64,000 nucleotides of DNA, taken from the NCBI GenBank assembly GCA_026398695.1, contig JAPLSJ010000030.1, positions 1 through 64,000 of the forward strand, in the 5' to 3' direction. Within the stretch, counting starts at the first letter, position 1; the number at the start of each line of letters is the position of its first letter. Shown here piece by piece: positions 53,536 through 62,400 of this stretch. The position numbers and the translations under genes are program-made. The notes under the pieces are model-generated. The model was not told where the DNA came from, ran no database searches, and was given only the letters and a program-made list of their open reading frames with translations. This DNA is from Arenimonas sp. Lineage in GTDB: Bacteria > Pseudomonadota > Gammaproteobacteria > Xanthomonadales > Xanthomonadaceae.

Positions 53536-53548
53536 TGCGGCCGGCGCC

Positions 53549-54346
53549 TCAGAGGAGCTCGAAGCGATCAGCGTCCAGCTGGGCGGGGAAGCGTTCGCGG
53601 TGGGCGGCCAGGGCTTGCGCCGAAAAGACCACGGTGGCCACGCGCACCTGGTCGTCGAGCTCCACCAGCGGCTGGCCCAGGAAATCCAGGGCGACGCTGT
53701 CGCCGCTGTAGGCGTGGCCATTGCCGTCGGTGCCCACGCGGTTCACGCCGACCACGTTGCACAGGTTTTCGATGGCGCGTGCGCGCAGCAGGGTCTGCCA
53801 GGCGTAGCGGCGCGGGCTGGGCCAGTTGGCGACGAACAGCAGCAGGTCGTAGTCGAACCTGTCCGGCGCTTCGACCCCGAAACGGTTGCGGATGAACACC
53901 GGGAAGCGCAGGTCGTAGCAGACCAGCGGGCACACGCGCCAACCCTTCAGCAGCACCGTGAGGCGGTCGCGGCCGGCGGCGTAGCGCTCGTGCTCGCGCG
54001 CCATGCGGAACAGGTGGCGCTTGTCGTAGGTATGCAGCTCGCCGTCGGGCGTGGCCCACAGAAGGCGGTTGTAGACGCCCTCGCCTTCCCGGATCTGCAC
54101 GCTGCCGGTGACCACGGCGCCGAGCTTCGCGGCCTGTTCGCGGATCCAGGCCACGGTGGGGCCGTCCATGCCTTCGGCGTTGGCCAGGGCGTCGTTGCTG
54201 AAGCCCGAAGTGAAGGTTTCCGGCAGCACCACCAGGTCGGTCTGGCCGGCCAGCGGCGCGATCAGTGCGCCGTAGCGCTCGCGGTTGGCGGCCGGGTCGT
54301 GCCAGGCGGTGTCGCCCTGCACCAGCGAAATGCGCAGGTCGTCCAT
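53549..54346 (-). CDS. Carbon-nitrogen hydrolase, omega-amidase YafV/Nit2-like
   Basis: LRISLVQGDTAWHDPAANRERY; DLVVLPETFTSGFS; VCPLVCYDLRFPVFIRN. Confidence 0.92.
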   Translation of the reverse strand: MDDLRISLVQGDTAWHDPAANRERYGALIAPLAGQTDLVVLPETFTSGFSNDALANAEGMDGPTVAWIREQAAKLGAVVTGSVQIREGEGVYNRLLWATPDGELHTYDKRHLFRMAREHERYAAGRDRLTVLLKGWRVCPLVCYDLRFPVFIRNRFGVEAPDRFDYDLLLFVANWPSPRRYAWQTLLRARAIENLCNVVGVNRVGTDGNGHAYSGDSVALDFLGQPLVELDDQVRVATVVFSAQALAAHRERFPAQLDADRFELL

Positions 54347-55494
54347 CAGATTTTCGCCAGGCGCTCGATGGCGGCGTCCAGGGTGGGTTCGACCTTGGCG
54401 AAGCACAGGCGCGCCAGGCGCTGCCCGGCCGGCGGCGCGGCGTAGAACGGCGACAGCGGGATCGCCGCCACGCCCTTCTCGATCGTCAGCCAGCGACAGA
54501 AGGCCGCGTCGTCCAGGTCGCTCACCGCCGAATAGTCCACCAGCTGGAAATAGCCGCCCGGCACGTCCAGCGGCACCAGGCGCGTGCCCAGCAGCTGCTG
54601 GCGGAAGCGGTCGCGCTTGGCCTGATAGAAAGCGCCGAGGCCGTCGTAGTGTTCCGGCTCGTGTTCGATCATGGCCGCGAACGCCCACTGCGCCGGGGCG
54701 AACGTGCAGAAGGTGTTGTACTGGTGGACCTTGCGGAACTCGGCGCTCAGCGCCGGCGGCGCGATGGCGTAGCCGATCTTCCAGCCGGTGCAGTGGTAGG
54801 TCTTGCCGAAGCTGGAAACCACGAACGAACGCGCGGCGAGCTCCGGGTAGCGCAGCACGCTTTCGTGGCGGCGGCCGTCGAAGATGATGTGCTCGTACAC
54901 CTCGTCCGACAGCAGCACGATGTCGGTGTCGCGCAGGAGGTCGGCCAGGGTGGCCATGTCCTGCGCCGTCATCATGGCGCCCGAGGGATTGTGCGGCGAG
55001 TTGATCATCAGCATGCGCGTGCGCGGGCCGATGGCGTCGCGCACCTTCTGCCAGTCCACCGAAAAATCGGCCGGGTCCAGCGGCACGTGCACGGCGATGC
55101 CGCCGGCCAGGTCGATCGCCGGTTCGTAGCAGTCGTAGCAGGGGTCGAGCACGATCACTTCCTCGCCCGGGCGCACCACCGCCAGCACGGCGTCGAAGAT
55201 GGCCTCGCTGGCGCCGCTGGTGACGGTGACCTCGGCGTCCGCGTCCACCGCGCGGCCGTAGCAGCGCAGCGTCTTGGCGGCGATGGCCTGGCGCAGCGCC
55301 GGGATGCCGTTGGCGGGGGCGTACTGGTTCTTGCCCTCGGCCATGGCGCGCGCCAGTTCGTCCACCAGGCGCTGGGGCACGGGGAAATCGGGGAAGCCCT
55401 GCCCCAGGTTCACGGCCTGGTGCTCGACGGCCAACTGGGACATCACGGTGAAGATCGTGGTGCCGACCTTCGGGAGCTTGGTCTGGATCTGCAT
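54346..55494 (-). CDS. PLP-dependent aminotransferase, YbdL/methionine aminotransferase-like
   Basis: LPKVGTTIFTVMSQLAVEHQAVNLGQGFPDF; SSFGKTYHCTGWKIGY. Confidence 0.92.
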   Translation of the reverse strand: MQIQTKLPKVGTTIFTVMSQLAVEHQAVNLGQGFPDFPVPQRLVDELARAMAEGKNQYAPANGIPALRQAIAAKTLRCYGRAVDADAEVTVTSGASEAIFDAVLAVVRPGEEVIVLDPCYDCYEPAIDLAGGIAVHVPLDPADFSVDWQKVRDAIGPRTRMLMINSPHNPSGAMMTAQDMATLADLLRDTDIVLLSDEVYEHIIFDGRRHESVLRYPELAARSFVVSSFGKTYHCTGWKIGYAIAPPALSAEFRKVHQYNTFCTFAPAQWAFAAMIEHEPEHYDGLGAFYQAKRDRFRQQLLGTRLVPLDVPGGYFQLVDYSAVSDLDDAAFCRWLTIEKGVAAIPLSPFYAAPPAGQRLARLCFAKVEPTLDAAIERLAKI

Positions 55495-55544
55495 GGCCTG
55501 CCGGAGTTGGTTCGCGGCCCCCGATTATGCGGGCTGCCGCCCTC

Positions 55545-55611
55545 CTGTAGGAGGGCCTTCAGGCCCGACGTTCCTGGCGGAAGCGTCGGGCCTGAAGGCC
55601 CTCACCTACAG
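55545..55611. repeat. REP-like inverted repeat / terminator-like structure
   Basis: CTGTAG-G-AGGGCCTTCAGGCCCGACG, loop TTCCTGGCGGAAG, CGTCGGGCCTGAAGGCCCT-CAC-CTACAG. Confidence 0.9.
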
Positions 55612-55619
55612 GGCGGGGC

Positions 55620-58600
55620 TTAGAGGCAGTTCTTGCGCTGCGACAGCAGGCTGACGGGGCGCTCCTGCGCCCAGTCGCCGACCAGTGCGCCACCGAAACT
55701 GGAATACACCGCCATGCTGGTCACGTTGTTGGTCGCCAGCGCGCGGCTGCCGGTGCCGGCCGGCGTGCCGATCAGGCCGACCGGCGCCGCCAGCGGCGAG
55801 AAGCCGGAGAACCACTGCAGCGCAAAGTTGGTGGTACCCGCGGCGAAGTTCTTCTGGCCGTAAAGCCAGCGCGGGAAACCCTGCCCGTCGTAAATGTACG
55901 GGATGAATACTTCCTGCGGATTGGCGCCACCCGTGGCCAGGTAGGTGTAGCCGAAGCCCGACAGGCTGGGCGCGAACCAGTGGCCGCTGACGTCGAGGTT
56001 CTGCCCGTTGAACGACGGGCAGTTGCCGCCACCCACGCGGACCATGGGCTCGAAGCCGCTCTTGCCATCGATATTGAAGTTGAAGGTCATCGACTGCGTG
56101 CCCGTCGGCGTGATGATCACGTCACCCACGTCCACCGCATGGGTGTTGCCGCCATCCCACACCACGCGGAAGAGTTCCGCCTTCCAGATGCCGGCCGCGG
56201 TGGGCGCGGCGCCCTGCGAGTAGTACCAGGTGGGCGTGCCGTCCTCGAGGTAGGTGTACCAGACGGTCACCCACTGGTCGGGGTTGCCCTGCGGTCCGGC
56301 GAAGTCCACGAAGATGCCGTGGCCGTCGCGCGCCACGTTCACGTACTGGCCCGACAGGAAGCCCGGGCTGGCGCCCTGCGCGGTAACGGTGGCAGTGACC
56401 TGGGCGTCCACCGTGACGCCAAGCAGGTTCACCGGCACCACGTACCAGCGCCCCGGCGCGAGGTTGGCGCCGGAAAGCGTCACGGTCTCGTTGCCGCTGG
56501 CGGTGGCGGAGCGCAGCGCGGCATTGTTGTCCCAGTTGGGCGCGGCGGCGATCGTCGGGCCGGTCGGGGACGCGACCCGCGCCACGTAAAGGTCGATGTT
56601 GCCCGTGCTGCCGGTGGTGGTGAACTGCACCGACGTGGCGTGCGGCGGCACGTCGAAGTACAGGCCCCGGTGGTCGCTTGCCGCCGGCAGCGTCACCGCG
56701 CGCGGCACGCCGTTGGCCAGCGCGAAGGGCTCGACGCTGCCGCCGCCGCGCGTCAGGCGCACGGGCACCTCGATGGCCGTGTTGCCCTGGCTGGGCTGCA
56801 CCAGCAGATAACCGACGCGAACGGCGGCGTTGATCATCGACGGATCGTCGTAGGCCACGCGCACCTTGAACGCTTCGCCGGACGCGGTGCGCCCCGGGCC
56901 CGTCGCTACCATGTTGCTGCCGGGCATCGCCTGCAGGGCCACCACGAACGACTCGATGGTGGGGGTGATGCTGGCGGCCGACTGGTTCTGCACGCTGATC
57001 CAATAGTTCACCGGGGCCGCTTCGCTCATCACTTCGAACTGGCAGGTCTCGATGGCGTAGGACGAAAATGATCCGCAGGCTTCTTCGTTGATGTCGGGTT
57101 GGCCGTCGCCGTCGCTGTCGCGACCCACGGCCAGCTGCAGGCCATCGGTGGCCGCGACCGAACTGGCGCGCAGGCGGTACTTCACCGGCTGGCCGCCAGC
57201 CGGCGTGGCCGGCACGGTGACCAGGCGCACCTGTCTGGCGTTCGCGGCGATGGCCTGGCTGGTGATCACCGGCGCCACCAGCGGCGTGGCGACGAACCGG
57301 GCGCTGGGCAGCGGCACCACGTCGCTGACGTCGATGTCGAAGTAGTCGCGCTCGCGGGAAACACTGCGCGTCACGCCCGCCAGCGCGTCCTGTGCCGCCT
57401 GGGTGGCGAACGCAGAGACATACACCGACACCGGCAGCACGAGGTTGGGCCGCCCGTCACCGGAGGTGTTGGTGAGCGTGACGCGGCCATGCACCCACTT
57501 GCCCACCAGCGCAGGCGAATCGACGTTGGCGGTGAACACCACGGCCTGCCCGCCCGCGCTGGAAGTGAAGGCATTGACGTTGTGCTGCAGCTGCGCACCG
57601 GCGGAGTCCATCGAAGCGCTGATGGTGTAGCTGGCCGTGCCGGCGCCCGGCATCAGCTTGAAGGTGCGGGTGATCACGCAGCTGCGGAAGCAGGCGCCGT
57701 GGGCCAGGCTGGGAAGGTTCAGTCCCTGGGCACCGCCCGTGTAGGGGCTGACCACGGGCAGGGCGAACGCGCCCGGCGCCACGTCCAGGTACATGCCGGC
57801 CCTCACGGCCTTGGCCACGTCCACCATGCCGGCGCCCTGTTCGTGCGGCGTGGTGGCGCTGCCGCCCTCGGTGACCGAGCTGCGCGCGGTGAGCATCAGC
57901 GCCGACACCACGGCGCTGGCGTTCGCCGAGGGGTTGACCGAAATCACCAGCGCCGCGGCGCCGGCGACGTGCGGCGTCGCGGTGGACGTGCCGCTGAAGG
58001 TGGCGACGCTGACCGGATCGCCCACGGTGCGGCCGGCGGCGATGATGGACACGCCAGGCGCGGTGAGGTCGGGCTTGGTCACGCCCAGCGGCACCACGGG
58101 GCCGCGCCCGCTGAAGGAGTCCAGCCGGTCGCCCGCACCGCCGCGGTCGTGCGTCGCGGCGGCGACGGCCAGCACCCAGGGCGCGTTGCCCGGCGTGCCG
58201 TGCGTGGCCGCTGACGGGCCTTCGTCACCCGCGGCGGCGGCCACCACGATGCCGGCCTCGCGCGCGGCCAGGAAGGCTTCACTGTCGTCGTTGATGGCGC
58301 CGCCCACGGCCAGCCAGGGATCGACCGGCGGACCGCTGATGGAATAGTTGATCACGTCAACGCCGTCCGCCACCGCCTGGTTGATCGCGGCGACCAGCGC
58401 GCTGCCCTCGCACACCGTGTCGGGGCAGGCCTTGTACATGATCAGGTTGGCGCGCGGCGCCACGCCGCTGTAGGTCACCGCCGAACGCACGAAGGTGTTG
58501 CCCACGGCGGTGCTGGCGATGTGCGTGCCGTGCCCGTCGGCGTCCACCGGGTCGGTGGTGTTGCCGGCCCCGGCGATGGTGAAGTCCCACAGGCCCACCA

Positions 58601-59270
58601 GCTTGGCGTTGCAGGCGGCGGGCGTGGCCACGCAATAGCCGCGGAAACCGCCCAGCGGATTGGTGATGCCGGTGCCCGCGAACGCCGAATGCGCGCGGTT
58701 GATGCCGCTGTCGATCACGCCCACCACCACGCCTTCACCGCGGTTCGGGGTGCCGGTGGCGGTGCCGCTCCAGACCTGGTCGGCCTTGATCCACTGCGGG
58801 CCGCGGTCGGTCTGCAGGAATCGTTTGAAATCGGGCGTCACGCTGCGCACGCCGGGCACCGTGGCCAGCTTCGCCGCTTCGGCCCGGGTCAGGTCCAGCG
58901 CCATGCCGTTGAGCGCGTGGGTGTAGGTGTAGCGCGGCGCCAGCGGCCGGCCCAGGAGCACCTGCGCCTGCGCCAGGCGCCGCTGGCGCAGGTCGTCGAG
59001 GTAGGCCACGTAGGCCTGGGCCTCCACGCTGCGCGACTGGTACTTGCGGGCGCCGGTGGCCACCGCGCTGGTGGCGGCCAGCCTGGGCCGCTGCTTGTCG
59101 CTGGCCGCGAATCCGCGGAAGCGCGCCGCTGCCGGTTCGTCGAACGCGATGATGTAGGTGCCGGCCGCCAGGGCACTCGCCTCGGCGTCGCGCGGGGAAG
59201 CGGCGTGCACGCTGCCGGCGGAGATGCCAAGGCCGATCGTGACGGCCAGTGCCAGGGTAACGAACCGCAT
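55620..59270 (-). CDS. Secreted S8 family serine peptidase (copy 1)
   Basis: Signal peptide, I9-like propeptide, GVIDSGINRAHSAF / DADGHGTHIASTAVG / SGTSTATPHVAGAAAL triad. Confidence 0.95.
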   Translation of the reverse strand: MRFVTLALAVTIGLGISAGSVHAASPRDAEASALAAGTYIIAFDEPAAARFRGFAASDKQRPRLAATSAVATGARKYQSRSVEAQAYVAYLDDLRQRRLAQAQVLLGRPLAPRYTYTHALNGMALDLTRAEAAKLATVPGVRSVTPDFKRFLQTDRGPQWIKADQVWSGTATGTPNRGEGVVVGVIDSGINRAHSAFAGTGITNPLGGFRGYCVATPAACNAKLVGLWDFTIAGAGNTTDPVDADGHGTHIASTAVGNTFVRSAVTYSGVAPRANLIMYKACPDTVCEGSALVAAINQAVADGVDVINYSISGPPVDPWLAVGGAINDDSEAFLAAREAGIVVAAAAGDEGPSAATHGTPGNAPWVLAVAAATHDRGGAGDRLDSFSGRGPVVPLGVTKPDLTAPGVSIIAAGRTVGDPVSVATFSGTSTATPHVAGAAALVISVNPSANASAVVSALMLTARSSVTEGGSATTPHEQGAGMVDVAKAVRAGMYLDVAPGAFALPVVSPYTGGAQGLNLPSLAHGACFRSCVITRTFKLMPGAGTASYTISASMDSAGAQLQHNVNAFTSSAGGQAVVFTANVDSPALVGKWVHGRVTLTNTSGDGRPNLVLPVSVYVSAFATQAAQDALAGVTRSVSRERDYFDIDVSDVVPLPSARFVATPLVAPVITSQAIAANARQVRLVTVPATPAGGQPVKYRLRASSVAATDGLQLAVGRDSDGDGQPDINEEACGSFSSYAIETCQFEVMSEAAPVNYWISVQNQSAASITPTIESFVVALQAMPGSNMVATGPGRTASGEAFKVRVAYDDPSMINAAVRVGYLLVQPSQGNTAIEVPVRLTRGGGSVEPFALANGVPRAVTLPAASDHRGLYFDVPPHATSVQFTTTGSTGNIDLYVARVASPTGPTIAAAPNWDNNAALRSATASGNETVTLSGANLAPGRWYVVPVNLLGVTVDAQVTATVTAQGASPGFLSGQYVNVARDGHGIFVDFAGPQGNPDQWVTVWYTYLEDGTPTWYYSQGAAPTAAGIWKAELFRVVWDGGNTHAVDVGDVIITPTGTQSMTFNFNIDGKSGFEPMVRVGGGNCPSFNGQNLDVSGHWFAPSLSGFGYTYLATGGANPQEVFIPYIYDGQGFPRWLYGQKNFAAGTTNFALQWFSGFSPLAAPVGLIGTPAGTGSRALATNNVTSMAVYSSFGGALVGDWAQERPVSLLSQRKNCL

Positions 59271-59302
59271 GCTGAATTCCTGCCGGGGGGGTGGGCTGCT
59301 CG

Positions 59303-59331
59303 ATTCTCACGCAGGCGCCGGGGAATGACAA
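59303..59331 (-). promoter_or_regulatory. Candidate sigma70-type promoter of S8 copy 1
   Basis: Minus strand TTGTCA-N17-GAGAAT, same as before copy 2. Confidence 0.6.
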
Positions 59332-59356
59332 CGAAGGAAAACGCCAACTCCGTCAC

Positions 59357-59385
59357 AAAAAAAAGGGGCCCCGGAGGGCCCCTTT
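59357..59385 (-). terminator. Intrinsic terminator downstream of S8 copy 2
   Basis: Minus strand AAAGGGGCCC-TCCG-GGGCCCCTTT followed by T run. Confidence 0.93.
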
Positions 59386-59403
59386 CTTCACGCGCGTAGC
59401 AAC

Positions 59404-62400
59404 TTACTGGCAGTTCTTGCGCTGCGACAGCAGGCTCACGGCCCGGTTCTGCGCCCAGTTACCGGTCAGGGCGCCGCCGAAGCTGCTGTTCACCGACATG
59501 TTGGTCACGTCGTTGGTGGCCAGCGTGCGGGTGCCGGTGCCGGCCGCGGTGCCGGTCAGGCCCACCGGGGCCGCCAGCGGCGAGAAGCCCGAGAACCACT
59601 GCAGGTTGAAGCTGCCGTTGGCGCCGTCGAAGTTCTTCTGGCCATACAGCCAGCGCGGGAAGCCGGCGCCGTCGTACACGTACGGGATGAACACTTCCTG
59701 CGGGTTGGAGCCGCCGGTGGCCAGGTAGGTGTAGCCGAAGCCCGACAGGCTGGGCGAGAACCAATGGCCGCTGGCGTCCAGGGTGGCCGAGTTGAACGAC
59801 GGGCAATTGCCGCCGCCCACCCGCGCCATGTTCTCCGAGCCGCTCTTGCTGTCGAGGTTGAAGTCGAAGGTCATCGACTGCGCGCCGGTCTCGGTGATGA
59901 TCACGTCGCCCACGTCCACCGCATGGGTGGAATCACCGTCCCAGGTGACGCGGAACAGTTCGGCCTTCCAGATACCGGCGGCGGCGGGTACCGCGCCCTG
60001 CGAGTAGTACCAGGTGGGCGTGTTGTCCTCGAGGTAGGTGTACCAGACGGTCACCCACTGGTCGCCCGCGAAGTCGACGAAGATGCCGTGGCCGTCGCGC
60101 GCGACGTTCACGTACTGGCCGGACAGGAAGCCCGGGCGGGCACCCTGCGCGGTGACCGTGGCGGTCACCGTGGCCGACGCGGTGGCGCCGCTGTTGTTCA
60201 CGGGCACCACGTACCAGCGGCCCGGGGCCAGGTTGGCACCCGACACCGTGACGGTTTCGTTGCCCGAGGCGGTGAACGAGCGCAGCGCCGCGTTGTTGGC
60301 GTCGGCCGGGGCGGCGGCGATGGCCGGACCGGTGGGCGACGCCACGCGCGCCACGTACAGGTCGACGTTGCCGCTGCTGCCGGTGGTCTTGAACTCCACC
60401 GAGGTGGCATGCGGCGGCACCGTGAAATACAGGCGCTCGTGCTTGGTGCCGGTGGGCAGCGTGACGGCGCGGCCGGCGCCATTGGCCAGGGCGAAGGCCT
60501 CGAAGGTGGAGCCCGTGCGGTTGAGCGTCACAGGCACCAGCACCGCGGCGTTGTCGCCGGCTGCCGCCTTGATGAATATGTAGCCAAAGCGCTGGGTGCC
60601 GTTGACCATGGACGGATCGTCGTAGGCCACGCGGATCTTGAACGGCGCACCTTCGGCAACGCTGCCCGGGCCGGTGGCGACCAGCGAACGATTGTCCACC
60701 GCCTGCAGGGGCACCGCCAGGGAGTCCACCTTCACGCCCGTGCCGGCGCCGCTGAAGTTCTGCACCATGACCCAGTACTGCGTCGCCAGCGTCTCGCTGA
60801 AGACCGTCAGCTCGCAAACCTCGTTCGAACCGCCCGACAGCGACGTGCACTGCTGCTCACCCTCGCTGGGCTGGCCGTTGACGTTTGAATCCCTGCCAAC
60901 GAAAAGATCGATGTCAGGCGCCGCGGCGGTGGTTGTGGCGCGGATGCGGTACTTCACCGGTTGGCCGCCGAACGGAGTGGCCGGGATGGTGAGCAGGCGG
61001 ATGAAGTTGGAGTTGACGTTGTCGTAGGCGTCGCTCGGGGTCGGATCGACGGTGATCGTCTGGGTCGTGCTGGTGGGCACCACCAGCCCGGTGGTCGCGA
61101 ACTGGGCGCTGGGCAGCGGCACGAGGCCCGAAACGTCCAGATCGAAGCTGTCGCGCTCGCGAGTGACCGACCGGGTGACGGCGGACAGGGCGGTCGCGGC
61201 TGCCTCGCCGTTGAACGGCGTGGCGAAGATCGCCAGCGGCAGCTTCAGGTTCGGGCGGCCGTCGCCGGCGTTGTTGACCAGGGTGACCGAGCCGTAGATC
61301 CACTGGCCGGCGGCCAACGGCGTGTCCACGTTCACCGTGAAGTTGATGGCCTGGCCAGCGGCGCTGCTGTTGAACGACGTGACGCTGGGCGTGACCGTGG
61401 TGCCGGCCGGCACCGAAACCTGCACCGTGTAGTTGGCGCCTGCGGGCGCGCCGGGCATCTGCTTGAAGGTGCGGGTGATGACGCAGCTGCGGAAGCAAGC
61501 GGCGTGGCCCAGCGTGGGCAGGTTGAGGTTTTGTGCGCCGCCGCTGAAGGGGTTCGAGCGCGGGGCATCGAACCCGCCGGCCGGCACGTCCAGGAACAAG
61601 CCAGCCTTCACCGCAAGCGACACGTCCACCGTGCCGGCACCCGAAGCATGCGGATTGGTGAGCACGCCGGCCTCGGTGACCGATGCGCGCGCGGTGAGGG
61701 TCAGCGCGGAGATGATTTCGTCGGCGTTCAACGCCGGGTTGGCCGCTTTCACAAGCGCCGCGGCGCCCGCCACGTGCGGTGCGGACATCGACGTGCCGCT
61801 CAGCGTCGCGGTGCTGCTGGAACCACTAATGCCGGCGGCGACGATACTGACGCCCGGCGCGGTGACGTCGGGCTTGATGACGCCCAGCGGAACCACCGGG
61901 CCGCGGCCGCTGAAGCTGGCCAATCGGTCGCCCGCGCCGCTGCCGTTGTGGGTGGCGGCCGCAACCGACATCACCCACGGCGCATTGGAGGGGTTGCCGA
62001 CCGTGCCTTCGAGCGGGCCGTCATTGCCGGCCGAGACGGCCACGACGATACCGGCCTCGCGCGCGGCCAGGAAGGCCTCGGCGTCGTCGGTGCCGGCCAC
62101 GCCCACCGCGAGCCAGGGGTCTTCCGGGCCACTGCCGATGGAATAGTTGATGACGTCCACGCCGTCCACGACCGCCTGGTTGATCGAGGCGATCAGCGCG
62201 CTGCCGGTGCAGGAGTCGCCCGGGCACGCCTTGTAGGCAATGATGTTGGCGCGCGGCGCGACGCCGCTGTAGATGCTGAAGGGCGCGCCGGCAGCCGTGC
62301 TGGCGGTGTGCGTGCCGTGGCCATCGGTGTCGGTCGGGTCGGCGAGACCGTTGCTGGGCGCACTGGTGAAGTCATACAAGCCGATGAGCTTGGTGTTGCA

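Larger units (their letters stand above)
52683..53548. repeat. Large gap-free imperfect inverted repeat made of two ~420-bp element copies
   Basis: Position x in left copy pairs with 106231-x in right copy; 267/335 identical columns over 52696-53030 by hand count, no indels. Confidence 0.93.

Noticed and set aside
52488-53711. Overlapping ORFs (103, 110, 114, 133 aa) in the thr-upstream intergenic region as genes
   Set aside because: They run across the inverted-repeat element or into the antisense of the omega-amidase gene; no family match or convincing start signals.
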